Below, piece after piece: positions 1-10,100 of a DNA stretch of 64,000 bases. Source of the DNA: Pedobacter chitinilyticus (GTDB lineage: Bacteria; Bacteroidota; Bacteroidia; Sphingobacteriales; Sphingobacteriaceae). The translations under genes were made by a program, and so were the position numbers. How positions within the stretch are numbered: the first letter of the stretch is position 1; every line of letters starts with the position of its first letter. A model generated the notes under the pieces. It had not been told where the DNA came from, ran no database searches, and saw only the letters and a list, made by a program, of their open reading frames with translations. The DNA is taken from the NCBI RefSeq assembly GCF_003313385.1, contig NZ_QMHN01000001.1, forward strand, positions 1,352,097 through 1,416,096, given 5' to 3'.

Positions 1-1222
1 CTAGACGATCTACTTCGCTGATCAACGAATCGGCAATTTTGTTAAAATCTACGGGATAACCTTTTCTGTACGAATCCAATAACACCACAATGGTATGTTC
101 GGTACGTACGGTATTGCTAGGTTCGTTTTGAGAAGCATAATCTTTTTTACCTGCTTCATACAGATGTGCCAGAGAACTTACCATGTCCTGATATTGTGTA
201 GGCCAAGCAATAGAAAGCAAAAGCAATTGGGTGCGGTAATTGTCCCAAATGGCCCAACCATTATAACGCTTACTGCTTGTTTTTTGAAGGCTCCCATCGG
301 TTGCTCGGAAAGCACCATCGCTCTCAGAGATGTTGTATGGCGATTGCAAGGTACGGTATAGCAAGGAGTAGAATAGTTTTGATCGTTCTGTATTGCCCGC
401 TACGTTAATCTTGCCTAAGGCTTCGTTCCAAGCTTGGTGAGATTGTTGTTTCAATGCATCGAAACTTACAGGCTGAATGGAAGCTTTGGCGTAGGCTTCA
501 CTCACCGAAGATAAGCCTACCTTAATTTGCGCGCTGGTGCGCTCGGCAGGCAACTTCCCTATCAATTGATGTGCGTTTAGGTTGCTGATTTCAGTGCCAG
601 CGTCGAACGCTAAATAATAGTAAATTTTATAGGTTCCTACATTACAAGTGGTTTTGGCCTGCACCCATCCACTTACGGTATTATTAGAAATCTGGTGTTC
701 TTCGGCCACAAACTTATTGGCTAAGGTATGTGCCAAATCAATGAAAAAGCCTTTTTCGCCAGCAGGAAATTGATAGCGATGTAAACCCATCTTCTCTACC
801 ACCGTCATTTCAGCTTTAATTTGATTGCTGAAATTAACACTGTAATAGCCTGGGCTTCCTTTTTGCGATACTTTGATCAGGTCTTTGGTATAATCTGTGC
901 CTAAAAAAGGTTTGATCAATAGGTTACCACCACTTCCCTGACATCCTACACCTTCAAATCGATTGTGTGTAAAGCCTAAAAATCGCTTTGCTTCGTATTC
1001 ATAACCTGCATGCAGCTTTGGATAGGTTTGCGGACCTATGCTTAGCATGCTAAAAGGGTAACTGGCAGCGGGCGACAACTGTCCATGATCTCCAGAAGTG
1101 CCTAAAAACACATTGACCAAACTGGCCAAATCTGTATTTCCCTTTGTTCCCTTTTGGGCTACACTGGCGTAACTACACCCAATGATCAATAGCACTGCAA
1201 CACTTAATTTTCTTACGATCAT
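1..1222 (-). CDS. GH92-family alpha-mannosidase, N-terminal part (runs off left edge)
   Basis: Exported glycoside hydrolase, expected to release mannose from alpha-linked mannosides in a calcium-dependent way. The reading frame is open from the ATG at 1222 to base 1, giving about 407 residues; the catalytic C-terminal half is outside the window. A signal peptide (MIVRKLSVAVLLIIGCSYAS, then VAQ) is followed by GTSGDHGQLSPAASYPFSM, the GH92 N-terminal pattern. Further in, FYSLLYRTLQSPYNISESDG and then AIWDNYRTQLLLLSIAWP match the conserved block holding the family's W-D-x-[YF]-R motif. It is the last visible gene of the minus-strand locus that starts at the sigma factor at 12.3 kb, 20 bases after the T9SS-sorted protein. 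The family call rests on motifs; linkage specificity cannot be read. Confidence 0.85.
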   Translation of the reverse strand, partial: MIVRKLSVAVLLIIGCSYASVAQKGTKGNTDLASLVNVFLGTSGDHGQLSPAASYPFSMLSIGPQTYPKLHAGYEYEAKRFLGFTHNRFEGVGCQGSGGNLLIKPFLGTDYTKDLIKVSQKGSPGYYSVNFSNQIKAEMTVVEKMGLHRYQFPAGEKGFFIDLAHTLANKFVAEEHQISNNTVSGWVQAKTTCNVGTYKIYYYLAFDAGTEISNLNAHQLIGKLPAERTSAQIKVGLSSVSEAYAKASIQPVSFDALKQQSHQAWNEALGKINVAGNTERSKLFYSLLYRTLQSPYNISESDGAFRATDGSLQKTSSKRYNGWAIWDNYRTQLLLLSIAWPTQYQDMVSSLAHLYEAGKKDYASQNEPSNTVRTEHTIVVLLDSYRKGYPVDFNKIADSLISEVDRL

Positions 1223-1242
1223 ACCTTGATTAAAATAGAAAG

Positions 1243-2733
1243 CTAAAATATAAACTTCTGGCTACTTAACACACCCGATTGTTGTAAACTTCCAATATAC
1301 AATCCCTTTGGCAAGTTGAAAGGAAGTTGAGTAACCTGCTGACCTTTAACTACCTTGATATTTTGCTCTAATACTTTTTTACCACTAAGGTCTGATACTT
1401 TAATCGTCGCCACACCATTATTTTCTGCCATAAAAGCAAACTCAACAGCTTGTTGATTAGGCTTGGCAATCACGCTCAAGGCTGTCTTTTCCCATAAAGT
1501 TTTAACCACTACTACCTTTGAAAGTGACGAATTGCCATCAAAATCTACTTGCCTTAATTGGTAGTAGCTGTTTCCAGGCAAAGGATTTTGATCAGTATAA
1601 CTGTAAAGCTGCTCCGTGTTGGTATTTCCACTGCCTTTCACCGTAGCAATGACATTAAAATCACTTCCGTTTTCGGAACGCAGAATTTCAAAATGAGAAT
1701 TATTGGTTTCTGTAGCAGTAGCCCAGTTTATCTTTACCTTATGACCACTTGACACCGCGTTAAACGAAGTTAATTTGATAGGCAAGGGAACTAGATCTGT
1801 TAAATAATTGGCATAAGTAAAATTATCCAAATAAACCTGTGCATCATTATTGGTGGCATTGTATCCTAAAAATACAAAGGCATTAAGCGCCACTCCAGCC
1901 GCTAAGTTATTGCCTACGTCAAAAAAATCGTAATTATTGGTATCATAAATCAAACGTACCCCATTTACCCAAATATGGCTAGCTTGTGCAGCAATGCTGT
2001 AGGTGGTAGTGATTTCGGTAGCAGCATCTGTTTTATCATAAGTGGCTGGAGTAGCATTGTTATTGGCATAAATTTGCACGTAGTATTCTCCCCCATTTAC
2101 AAACGAAATGTTTGGATTTAAAGTAGGATCTAATGTTTTAAAACCACTTACTGCTGGCGTGCCCGCAGTTAATTTCTCTCTTACTGAGAGTTGGTAAGTT
2201 CCTCCAGACAAATTCCAATGCATCATTAAGATAGCTGGCTGGGGGTTAACTTCATTAAAATTGATATTGTTAGAAAACTGGGTACCACCACTTGCCGTAG
2301 TCCAATTAAAAGTACTCGCATCTCGGCCTACCACAAAGCGATAATCAGCATTGGTCCCTGACTGAAACTTCATTTTAAAACCAATACTCATTACACTGGT
2401 TCCTGCAATGTTGAGAATAGAGAATTTACTGGTAGATGTAGTTGGAGGTGTTTTAAACAACAACCTACTTCCCGAACCAATAGTTCCCGTATTTACCAAG
2501 GTAAATCCCGACACATTGCTATTTCCTGTCCATATTCTGGCAATCTGTTGATCTTGCGGTGCAGCCAAAGTACCATGTACATGGCTCCCATCATTTGAAG
2601 AGGCAATACCCGCAGCAGAACTTGGGGATAAATTACCTGTAGCGGTACCAAAATCATACTTCCAGTATTTTTGCGCCTGTACATTAAAGCCAAACAAGGC
2701 CAAAGCCGAAATCAATAGTAATTGTCTTTTCAT
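1243..2733 (-). CDS. Secreted T9SS type A sorting-domain protein
   Basis: Exported protein of 496 aa whose C-terminal tail targets it to the type IX secretion system for surface attachment or release. Signal peptide at residues 1-20 (ending NVQA). Residues about 22-320 form a beta-rich domain I do not recognise, possibly lectin-like. Residues about 320-410 carry the LTSFNA...WATATETNNSHFEILRS...YYQLRQVDFDG block, an Fn3-like module common in front of sorting tails. The last ~80 residues have the sorting-domain pattern (VSDLSGKKVLEQ, then LPKGLYIGSL, ending QKFIF). It lies between the SGNH hydrolase and GH92 gene of the SusCD locus, so a role as glycan-binding surface protein is plausible. No catalytic motif is visible. 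Confidence 0.8.
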   Translation of the reverse strand: MKRQLLLISALALFGFNVQAQKYWKYDFGTATGNLSPSSAAGIASSNDGSHVHGTLAAPQDQQIARIWTGNSNVSGFTLVNTGTIGSGSRLLFKTPPTTSTSKFSILNIAGTSVMSIGFKMKFQSGTNADYRFVVGRDASTFNWTTASGGTQFSNNINFNEVNPQPAILMMHWNLSGGTYQLSVREKLTAGTPAVSGFKTLDPTLNPNISFVNGGEYYVQIYANNNATPATYDKTDAATEITTTYSIAAQASHIWVNGVRLIYDTNNYDFFDVGNNLAAGVALNAFVFLGYNATNNDAQVYLDNFTYANYLTDLVPLPIKLTSFNAVSSGHKVKINWATATETNNSHFEILRSENGSDFNVIATVKGSGNTNTEQLYSYTDQNPLPGNSYYQLRQVDFDGNSSLSKVVVVKTLWEKTALSVIAKPNQQAVEFAFMAENNGVATIKVSDLSGKKVLEQNIKVVKGQQVTQLPFNLPKGLYIGSLQQSGVLSSQKFIF

Positions 2734-2744
2734 GACTGATTGAA

Positions 2745-3836
2745 TTAGTTTTTTGCTGCTTTTATATTGTATTTATTTAAAATATCGATGATTTGAGGTT
2801 GGATGTGACGGAGCATGCGGTCATAACCCAAGTCGTTGGGATGCGTACCATCAGTAGTTCCCTCGTGGTCGTTGCCCAGCATATTTTCCGAAGTGATAAA
2901 ATACAGGTCTTTAATTCCCTTATCTAGCAGCTTTATTACTTCTTGTTGGATATTAATGTTTTGCTGTTTGACCTGTGTGCCTAAAACTTTGTCCCAATAG
3001 CCTGTTTCTCGCACAGGGCTTTGTATTACAATGATTGGGGCGGTTGGATGTTTTTTCCTTACCGTATTCACCAAATAAGCGGTGCGCTCGGTAATGAGCG
3101 CTGGATTGGTATTGGGCACACAATCCAACACGTAAGCATCGGCATTGATGGCGGCCACCATATCTACTACTTCTGGTTCCATTTTAGCGCTTCCGCTTAA
3201 GCCAAGATTAATAAAATTGATACCTGTGCTTCTAGACAGTCTTGCGGGATAAGCCATGCCAGGTCTACTAGCTCCTGTGCCCTGTACAATGCTGGAGCCA
3301 TAAATAAGTACCCTACGAGCGAAAGGATCGCTACCCGAACTTAACGTTGCTTTTTTCTCTACGCCAATCTCTACGTGCTCAACCTTATCATATAATGGAA
3401 GATACAGCAAGCATTCCTTTTCAGTATTGCCCATTCTGCTGATCAGGATCTCTTCATTACAAACCCCACTCACCTTTCCTATCCCTGCAAATTGCCATTG
3501 ATCGCCGTTTTTGATATAAAGATCAACTCCTTTATGTGCCGTTGGAAACATATAGGCAAGCGCTTTGCTTTTGGATACACACCATTTGGCTGCAATTACC
3601 GAACTGTTGGTTTTAAATGAAATGGCTAAACCTGCGGAGTTGGTTAACAATTGAGCAACACGAGCAGGTAAACCTTTATATTTATTGGTATCAATACGGT
3701 CGTAACGATTGGGGGTTTCTTCACTTTTACCCACCAAGGTAAACTGGTTGGCACTGGTAAAATTTAATTGATCTGTTTTTTGTGCCTTGGCTGACAGCAT
3801 CACCAAGCAAAATCCTAAAAGCAATAAGTATTTCAT
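2745..3836 (-). CDS. Exported two-domain SGNH hydrolase (GxDLY + lipase_GDSL_3 type)
   Basis: Predicted serine esterase, 363 aa, with signal peptide (cleavage near SAKA-Q). The N-terminal domain (about 25-165) includes KGVDLYIK, matching the GxDLY motif that names the N-terminal beta-domain of this esterase type. The SGNH domain follows: block I GSSIVQG (nucleophile Ser), block II NLGLSGSA (oxyanion Gly), block III DCVPNTNP (Asn), block V DGTHPND (Asp/His). All four catalytic positions are present. It probably removes ester groups from a glycan in the periplasm. It is 2 bases from the downstream end of the EEP gene at 3839 and 11 bases before the T9SS gene, so it is co-transcribed. Substrate is unknown. 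Confidence 0.85.
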   Translation of the reverse strand: MKYLLLLGFCLVMLSAKAQKTDQLNFTSANQFTLVGKSEETPNRYDRIDTNKYKGLPARVAQLLTNSAGLAISFKTNSSVIAAKWCVSKSKALAYMFPTAHKGVDLYIKNGDQWQFAGIGKVSGVCNEEILISRMGNTEKECLLYLPLYDKVEHVEIGVEKKATLSSGSDPFARRVLIYGSSIVQGTGASRPGMAYPARLSRSTGINFINLGLSGSAKMEPEVVDMVAAINADAYVLDCVPNTNPALITERTAYLVNTVRKKHPTAPIIVIQSPVRETGYWDKVLGTQVKQQNINIQQEVIKLLDKGIKDLYFITSENMLGNDHEGTTDGTHPNDLGYDRMLRHIQPQIIDILNKYNIKAAKN

Positions 3837-3838
3837 GA

Positions 3839-4762
3839 TTATTGAGCAGTTTTTTTAAGGACAAGCAACATAGGATAGTGATCTGAAAGGGTATCGGTCA
3901 ATTGGTCTTTCACAATTGTCGCATCTATCGCGTAGGGCGCCAAAGCTTGGTTCATAAAGATGTAATCAATCCTGGTGTAGTTTTGGTGCTTCTTCAACTT
4001 GGTTGGCGCACTTTTATCATATACGGTGTTAAACTTTCGCCAAGTATCAATCATTCCAGCGTCTAACAGCTTTTGAATAGCGGTATATTCTATTTCACCA
4101 TTTTTGGTGATCCTAGCCTCTGGGTTATTCTTTTCGCTGTTGACCACCAATTTCATTTTAGCTTCATTATTATAATCAGCCTTATCCAAAGGCGACATGT
4201 TATTGAAATCTCCCATCAGCAATAAAGGCTCTCCTTTGGGTACACGGTTAATGTATTTCAACAAAGTATCTACCTCTAAAATTCTTTCCTCGTACGTTTT
4301 TGGGTGTAAATGCGTCACGATAAAATGATAGCCTGCTATTTTTGCATAAAGCATGCCGTGGTGCATACCGTCAATGACTTTTACCACATCGGTAATGCGG
4401 TGTTTAGACATGATGGCCAATGGAAAGCCTGCTCTTTTTTGCAACACGGTATAGGAATAACCCGCTACTTTGGCCATTTCGACCAATTGAGCTTTAGAAA
4501 TACCGTTAAACTCTTGAAATGCCACCACATCTGGGTTACGTTTAGCCACCCATTCCTGAAAGCTCCTCATCAGCGTACTGTCTTTTCTAAAGCCTTCTAA
4601 AACGTTATACGAAAGCGCCTTGAACACTTTAGAGTCTTGCTGTTCAGCGAAAAGCAATTTGGTTTTTTCGTAAGAAGCTAGGTTTTCTACGTTTTGTGCA
4701 CGGGTGTTAAACGCAATAAGGAACAAAGCCAATGCGACAAAGGATTGTAACTGTTTTTTCAT
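3839..4762 (-). CDS. Exported endonuclease/exonuclease/phosphatase (EEP) family enzyme, copy 2
   Basis: Metal-dependent phosphodiesterase/phosphatase fold, 307 aa, with signal peptide (1-22, ending NTRA-Q). EEP motifs are in order: SYNVLEGF (Asn53), VVAFQEF (metal-binding Glu84), FIVTHLHP (His151/His153), LLMGDFNNM (Asp185, Asn187), RIDYIFMN near 268 and LSDHYPML near 293 with the catalytic Asp-His pair. All catalytic positions look intact. It is a paralogue of the next gene upstream, 1 base away, so the pair arose by tandem duplication. Family members cleave nucleic acids, phosphoinositides or sphingomyelin; an exported copy inside a SusCD/GH92 locus more likely acts on phosphodiesters of a glycan or glycolipid (inference). 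Confidence 0.85.
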   Translation of the reverse strand: MKKQLQSFVALALFLIAFNTRAQNVENLASYEKTKLLFAEQQDSKVFKALSYNVLEGFRKDSTLMRSFQEWVAKRNPDVVAFQEFNGISKAQLVEMAKVAGYSYTVLQKRAGFPLAIMSKHRITDVVKVIDGMHHGMLYAKIAGYHFIVTHLHPKTYEERILEVDTLLKYINRVPKGEPLLLMGDFNNMSPLDKADYNNEAKMKLVVNSEKNNPEARITKNGEIEYTAIQKLLDAGMIDTWRKFNTVYDKSAPTKLKKHQNYTRIDYIFMNQALAPYAIDATIVKDQLTDTLSDHYPMLLVLKKTAQ

Positions 4763-4763
4763 A

Positions 4764-5669
4764 TCATTTTTTTAATAGCAATACCATGGGATAGTGGTCA
4801 GAAGCGTAATAGGTAAAGGCATCTTTCACCAGATAGGCATCTTTATAATTATCGAGCAAACTTTTATTGAGCCAGATATAGTCTATTCTAGTAAAATTGC
4901 CATGCGTACGGAGCTTTGTAGGGGCACTTTTATCGTAGTTGGAACGAAATAGCTTCCAACTGTCGTAAAAACCTGCATCCATCATACTTTGGATTGTACT
5001 GTAATCGATTTTGCCGTTATTCAATATTTTGGTTCCTGGGTTGTTTATTTCAGAAGCCCTTACCAAATCCATTTTTGTGGTATTGGTATCATAAAAGGAA
5101 GCATCTTGCGGCGACATGTTGTTCAAATCTCCCATCATCAAAATCTTTTCGCTGCTAGGAATTTCTTTAGCTTTAGCCAAGATGGTTGCGATTTCCTCTT
5201 TCCGCTTTTCGTATGTATCGGGATTAAGATGGATCACGAAAAAATGGTAGTCGAGTACCTTTGCTTGGATCAAATGAATGGCAGAAGGTCCCGATTTCAC
5301 ATTGGTAATGGGATGCTTAGACACCAAGGCTACGGGCAAGCCCGATTCATGATGCATTAAGGTGTAGTTAAAGCCCATCTCCACCGCAAAAGCTTGTAAG
5401 CTTGCTTTGGTAAACCCCTTCATTTCCTGAAAGGCAATGACTTCGGGCTTCATGGTGTCTATCCACTTTTTAAAGTTCGAAATGATGATTGGATCATTCC
5501 TAAAACCTTCATAGATGTTATAGGACAATACCTTAAGCGTTCCGTTTATGGCATCAACTTTAGGGCTGCTCTTTTTACAGGCAAGTAAAACACCACAAAA
5601 TAACAACACCAAAACAACCGCTTTAAACACAGGCAGTATCACCATACTTGTTCTTAATTTTGCCACCAT
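4764..5669 (-). CDS. EEP-family lipoprotein, copy 1
   Basis: Paralogue of the product at 3839-4762, 301 aa, but lipid-anchored: the hydrophobic leader ends in LLAC (Cys31). EEP motifs are complete: LSYNIYEGF, VIAFQEM, FFVIHLNP, ILMMGDLNNMSPQD, RIDYIWLN, SDHYPMVL. Note HLNP where the paralogue has HLHP. The ATG at 5669 overlaps the end of SusD by 16 bases; a second in-frame ATG at 5645, 8 bases after the SusD stop, still leaves a full lipoprotein leader (Cys23) and may be the true start. The lipid anchor versus free periplasmic location suggests one copy works at a membrane and the other in the periplasm. Confidence 0.83.
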   Translation of the reverse strand: MVAKLRTSMVILPVFKAVVLVLLFCGVLLACKKSSPKVDAINGTLKVLSYNIYEGFRNDPIIISNFKKWIDTMKPEVIAFQEMKGFTKASLQAFAVEMGFNYTLMHHESGLPVALVSKHPITNVKSGPSAIHLIQAKVLDYHFFVIHLNPDTYEKRKEEIATILAKAKEIPSSEKILMMGDLNNMSPQDASFYDTNTTKMDLVRASEINNPGTKILNNGKIDYSTIQSMMDAGFYDSWKLFRSNYDKSAPTKLRTHGNFTRIDYIWLNKSLLDNYKDAYLVKDAFTYYASDHYPMVLLLKK

Positions 5670-7117
5670 ACCTTGGTCCTTAAATTATCGCCGCCAATTC
5701 TGGCAGCGGCAGCATCGTAGTTTGCTTTATTGGTTGCTTTGGTAATCAATGGGTATTCGAACCTTGTAGGCAGTATGCCATTATTTTTGGCCGCTGGACC
5801 AACGGGTAACACCGGATAGCCAGTACGTCGGTAATCATACCAAGCCTCAAATCCTGAAAAGAACATGGCAATATATTTTTGGCTGATTAAACGCTCCATG
5901 TTAGCGGTACTACCAGTAAATCTTACCGTAGGTCTGTTCAAATAAGTAGTGCCTGCGGTGCCATCCCAAGTACATTTCCATTGTTTCCATGATGCCTCTA
6001 CCCCTTTGTTGTAGTAAGATTGGGCATCTGCGGTAATCCATCCTTTTAAAGCGGCCTCTGCCAACAAAAAGTTAACCTCTGCCCAAGTTAAAATCGGAAA
6101 TGGATAGGCATCATCTTTTAAGGTAGTGGCCAAAGTGGAAGTTTTAAGCCCATTGTTATCGGCAAAAGCAATGGTTTCTTGCTCATTGTAACCACTTGGA
6201 ATGCCTACATAAGCACCTGGTGTGTTCTTGGTGGCATACCTAAATCTTCTCCCATCAACGGTGGTATTCATCAAGTCCATTAAAGGTTTGCCCATACGTC
6301 TACTGCCACTAAATTCTGCCGCCGACATTTCAAAAAACAGGTTGATGAATGGTTTCACCCCTGTGTATTTCATCATGGCTTCATCATCATTGCTGGCAAT
6401 CAAAGGATACTTGGTGGGATTGGTGAACATTTCTGCAATCTCCGCTGGAGCGTTCATTTCACTTTTGTTGGAAACCCTTACCAATAAACGTAATCGCATA
6501 GAATTCGCAAACTTTTTCCATTTCACGGCATCGCTTCCATAAATCAAATCTGAACTATCAAACGGTTTGTTCTCATTAAACAAATCATTTGCTCTTTTTA
6601 AATCGGCCAATATGCTGGTGTAAATGGATTGCTGGGTATCGAACTTCGGATAGTACAACTCATCCCTGCCTTTAAAAGCTTCTGTATAAGGAATGTCGCC
6701 GAACATATCTGTTAAATTAGAGATGAACCAAGCTTTCATCACTAAAGCTGCTGCCATGTTGTTGGCGTCGTTACGTTGCTCGGCAATCTTGTACATTTCG
6801 TTCATATCGTTGGCCTTTACGTAAAGCGTAGACCAAATAGGGTCAAATTCGTTCTCCCTAAATTCATAACGGGCAAAATCATTCAGCACTCCTGTTTCAA
6901 CGGTGTATTGCATTAATTCGTTGTTCAGGCGATGGGCACGCTTAGTGATCAACCACATGCCATCAAATTGTGCAGGGGCCAATAAGCTACCTGGTGCTAC
7001 TGAAGTTACCTTTACAGGATCGGTATTAAGTGTTTCGAAATCCTTAGTGCAGGAAGCAAGTACGAATACCGTACTGATGATCGAGAATAATTGGATTTGT
7101 TTGGATAAACTTTTCAT
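5654..7117 (-). CDS. SusD/RagB-family glycan-binding lipoprotein (SusD-like 2 type)
   Basis: Outer-membrane lipoprotein of 487 aa that caps the adjacent SusC transporter and binds its ligand. The leader ends in VLASC (lipobox Cys23), followed by KDFETLNTDPVKVT, the LNTDP pattern of the SusD-like branch PF12771. Tetratricopeptide-type helices follow (for example NNMAAALVMKAWFISNLTDMFGDIPY), and the C-terminal half has the conserved ILTWAEVNFLLAEAALKG and the YDYRRTGYP block. It lies 9 bases after the SusC gene, the standard SusC-SusD order, and overlaps the start of the EEP lipoprotein. The ligand cannot be read from the sequence. Confidence 0.92.
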   Translation of the reverse strand: MKSLSKQIQLFSIISTVFVLASCTKDFETLNTDPVKVTSVAPGSLLAPAQFDGMWLITKRAHRLNNELMQYTVETGVLNDFARYEFRENEFDPIWSTLYVKANDMNEMYKIAEQRNDANNMAAALVMKAWFISNLTDMFGDIPYTEAFKGRDELYYPKFDTQQSIYTSILADLKRANDLFNENKPFDSSDLIYGSDAVKWKKFANSMRLRLLVRVSNKSEMNAPAEIAEMFTNPTKYPLIASNDDEAMMKYTGVKPFINLFFEMSAAEFSGSRRMGKPLMDLMNTTVDGRRFRYATKNTPGAYVGIPSGYNEQETIAFADNNGLKTSTLATTLKDDAYPFPILTWAEVNFLLAEAALKGWITADAQSYYNKGVEASWKQWKCTWDGTAGTTYLNRPTVRFTGSTANMERLISQKYIAMFFSGFEAWYDYRRTGYPVLPVGPAAKNNGILPTRFEYPLITKATNKANYDAAAARIGGDNLRTKVWWQN

Positions 7118-7126
7118 GTCGAATAC

Positions 7127-10100
7127 TTAAAATGAGGCTTTAATGGTGGCTCCAATGCTTCTGGTAGAAGGGAATTGTCCTGTTTCGAAGCCTGGTTCAA
7201 TACGATTTCTGTTTAATGTGGCGATCTCTGGATCATAAAGCGGGAAGCTGGTAAAGAGTAGCAGGTCTCTACCATACACACTTATGGATGCTGATTTTGC
7301 ACCAATGTGCTGAAGTAACTTTGCGGTGAATTTATATTCCAAGGATACTTCGCGAAGCTTGATATAAGAAGCATCGAAAATATTGGCTTCGGCATTGTCC
7401 CTTAAATACATTTGGTTGTAGTAATCGGCAGGCGTAGCTACAATGTCGTTCTTTCTGTAGCTGCCATCTGCATTTTGCACCACACCTTGGCCAATAATCC
7501 CTCCGTATCTTCCTGGTAAGGTAGATTTTAACTTACCCGCTCCTGCCAACACTGAGTGTGAAAAGGAATAGATGTCGCCACCTTTTTGACCGTCGAATAA
7601 GAACGAAAGGCTGAATCGACCGTAGCTCAATTGGTTTTGGATGCCTGCTTTGAAATCTGGCACTGCCGAACCTAAAATCTTAAAGTTCTCCGCATCAATT
7701 AATGGCAATCCATTATTGTCATGAACAATTTGTCCATCTGGTGCGCGTAAGTAGCCCGAAGCGTAAATATCTCCAATAGCACCGCCTACTACGGCTTTAA
7801 TATAACCTCTAGGGCCAGTAGCCATGATAATTTCGCTAACGTTAGGTGCCAGCTCTTTTACCAAGCTTCTATTAGAAGAATAAGTTAAAGTGGTTTTCCA
7901 TTGCAGCTTGCTCCTTTTGCTCAACGGACTGGCCGTTACCGCCAATTCGTAACCGCTGTTGTTAATCAAGCCTGCGTTAAAAATTCTTCCTGTAAAACCA
8001 GTTGCTGGATCATTGGGTACCGTTAAAATTTGATTGGAACTGTTAGAATTATAATAAGTGAAGTCAAAACCTAACCTGCTTCCAAAAAACCTCACATCTA
8101 CACCTACTTCTCTGTTGGTTATAATTTCTGGCTTTAGGTTATTGCCGCCTGGTAACGTAGTTGGATTAGTGTAGCTTCCCCCAAATTCTGACGGGTTTAA
8201 ATAATATCCTGTCCTATATGGATCGGTATCATTTCCTACCTGCGAAATAGAGCCTTTAAGCTTTAAATACGACAAGGGCTTGAGGGCCGATAGGTTGAAC
8301 ATCTCGTTAATAATGGCACTTCCAGAAACCGAATAATAGAAATAGGAGTTGTTGGCTTTTGGCAAAGTACTCGACCAGTCATTTCTTCCAGTGACATCTA
8401 GGAACAAATAAGTTTTGTAATTGAACTGCGCCAAACCATACAAGCTTTGTACTTCTTTGTTAGCTGGCGATAATACCACCAATGGCCTATCTTGTGCATT
8501 TCCCAAGGTGTAAATTCCAGGGGCGCTCAGTCTTTCGGCGGTGGTTATGTTATTCTTTAGTTTGTTTTTAGTAATGCTTCCACCTGCGGAGAAAGAAAGA
8601 CCGATGTTTTTAAACAGGGTTTCGTCGTACTTATACAAAAAGTCGTAATTCTGCTCTTGTACAATTACCGATTGCTCTTGGTAACGTCCCACCGCAAAGC
8701 GGATGCTACTGTAAGGACGACGAGTGGTTCTGAAAGAGGAATTTTGATCGATCCCGCCTCTCAACATTAAACTCATTTTCTTATTGAAAGTGTAAGTAGC
8801 GGTAATGTTTCCAAAAATACGATCCTGATCTAGCGTATTTAGGTTTTCGTACAAAATGAAATAAGGATTATCTACCGCAGAGTTCAGCTTGTTGTTTTGA
8901 TCAACATCTTTAATATCCCAGTAATCTTTGTACCAAGCGGCAGGAATATTTGCCGAACGATACATCAAGCCATACATAAAAGAGTTGGTATTGTAACCAG
9001 ACAAAGGCAAATTATCGCTTTGCTTATGGTAATAGTTTACCCTGGTAGTGATTTGCAAATTATTGAGCTTGCTGTTACTCGAAAAAGACAATCTGTTGAA
9101 TACATAACCTGTGTTTGGCAAAATATATTCGTTACGCATATCATTATACGCCAACCTAATGGAGTTTTTACTATCGCCACCAGTAAGCGAAAGGCTATTG
9201 TTATAAGTTACGCCCGTAACAAAGGCATCTTTTACGTAGTTCTTGTCGGCCACCCAAGGGGTTCTGGTGGTTCCCGTGGTTTTGGTTACAGGATCATATT
9301 GGTAGTAAGATTGTCCAGCAAAGGCAGGACCAAATGAACGTGTAGAGTTGGTACTAGGTCCATCAGGACTGGCACCGTAAGAGAAATAGGTATTAATGGC
9401 ATTACCTGCACCGTACTCATACTGAAAATCAGGGTAACGCAATACTTCATCAAAAGTAACGCTACTGTTAAATGCTACACCAAGCTTATCATTTTTATCA
9501 GTATTGCTTTTAGTGGTAATGAGTATGGCGCCCGAAGCAGCCCGAGATCCGTACAATGCAGCCGCAGAAGGGCCTCTCAAAATGGTCACGTCTTTTATAT
9601 CCTCTGGATTAATATCACTTAAGGCATTGCCGTAATCCACAGGTGTTTCAGTGTTTCCAGTAGCGCCATAACTTAAACCGTTGTTCCCTACCATGCCACT
9701 CACTACAGGTACGCCATCAATCACCACTAGCGGTTCGCCTTTATCCAGATCTAAGGAGTTTTGCCCCCTTAAAGTGATCCTTACCGTACCACCTGGACCT
9801 GCTCCTGCTTTGGTAATGTTTAAGCCTGGCACTTTACCTGATAAGGCATTTACCCAATTGTTAGGTACAGTTTTAGAAATTTCTTCCCCATCTATTTTAG
9901 TCACCGCATAACCAAGGCTTTTTTCCTCTCTTTTGATCCCCAAGGCGGTAATCACTACATTGTTTAGCGCTTGCTCCTGTCCTGATAGCTCAATGGTTAA
10001 AGCATCACCCCCAGCTTTTACGTTTTGAATACGTTTGGTTTGGTAAGAGATATAACTGACTTCGAGGGTGTAGCTGCCAGCTTGCGCCGCAATCCTAAAA

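Noticed and set aside
95-361. Plus-strand ORF of 88 codons
   Set aside because: It is antisense to the GH92 reading frame, which is open over the whole segment and carries family motifs.
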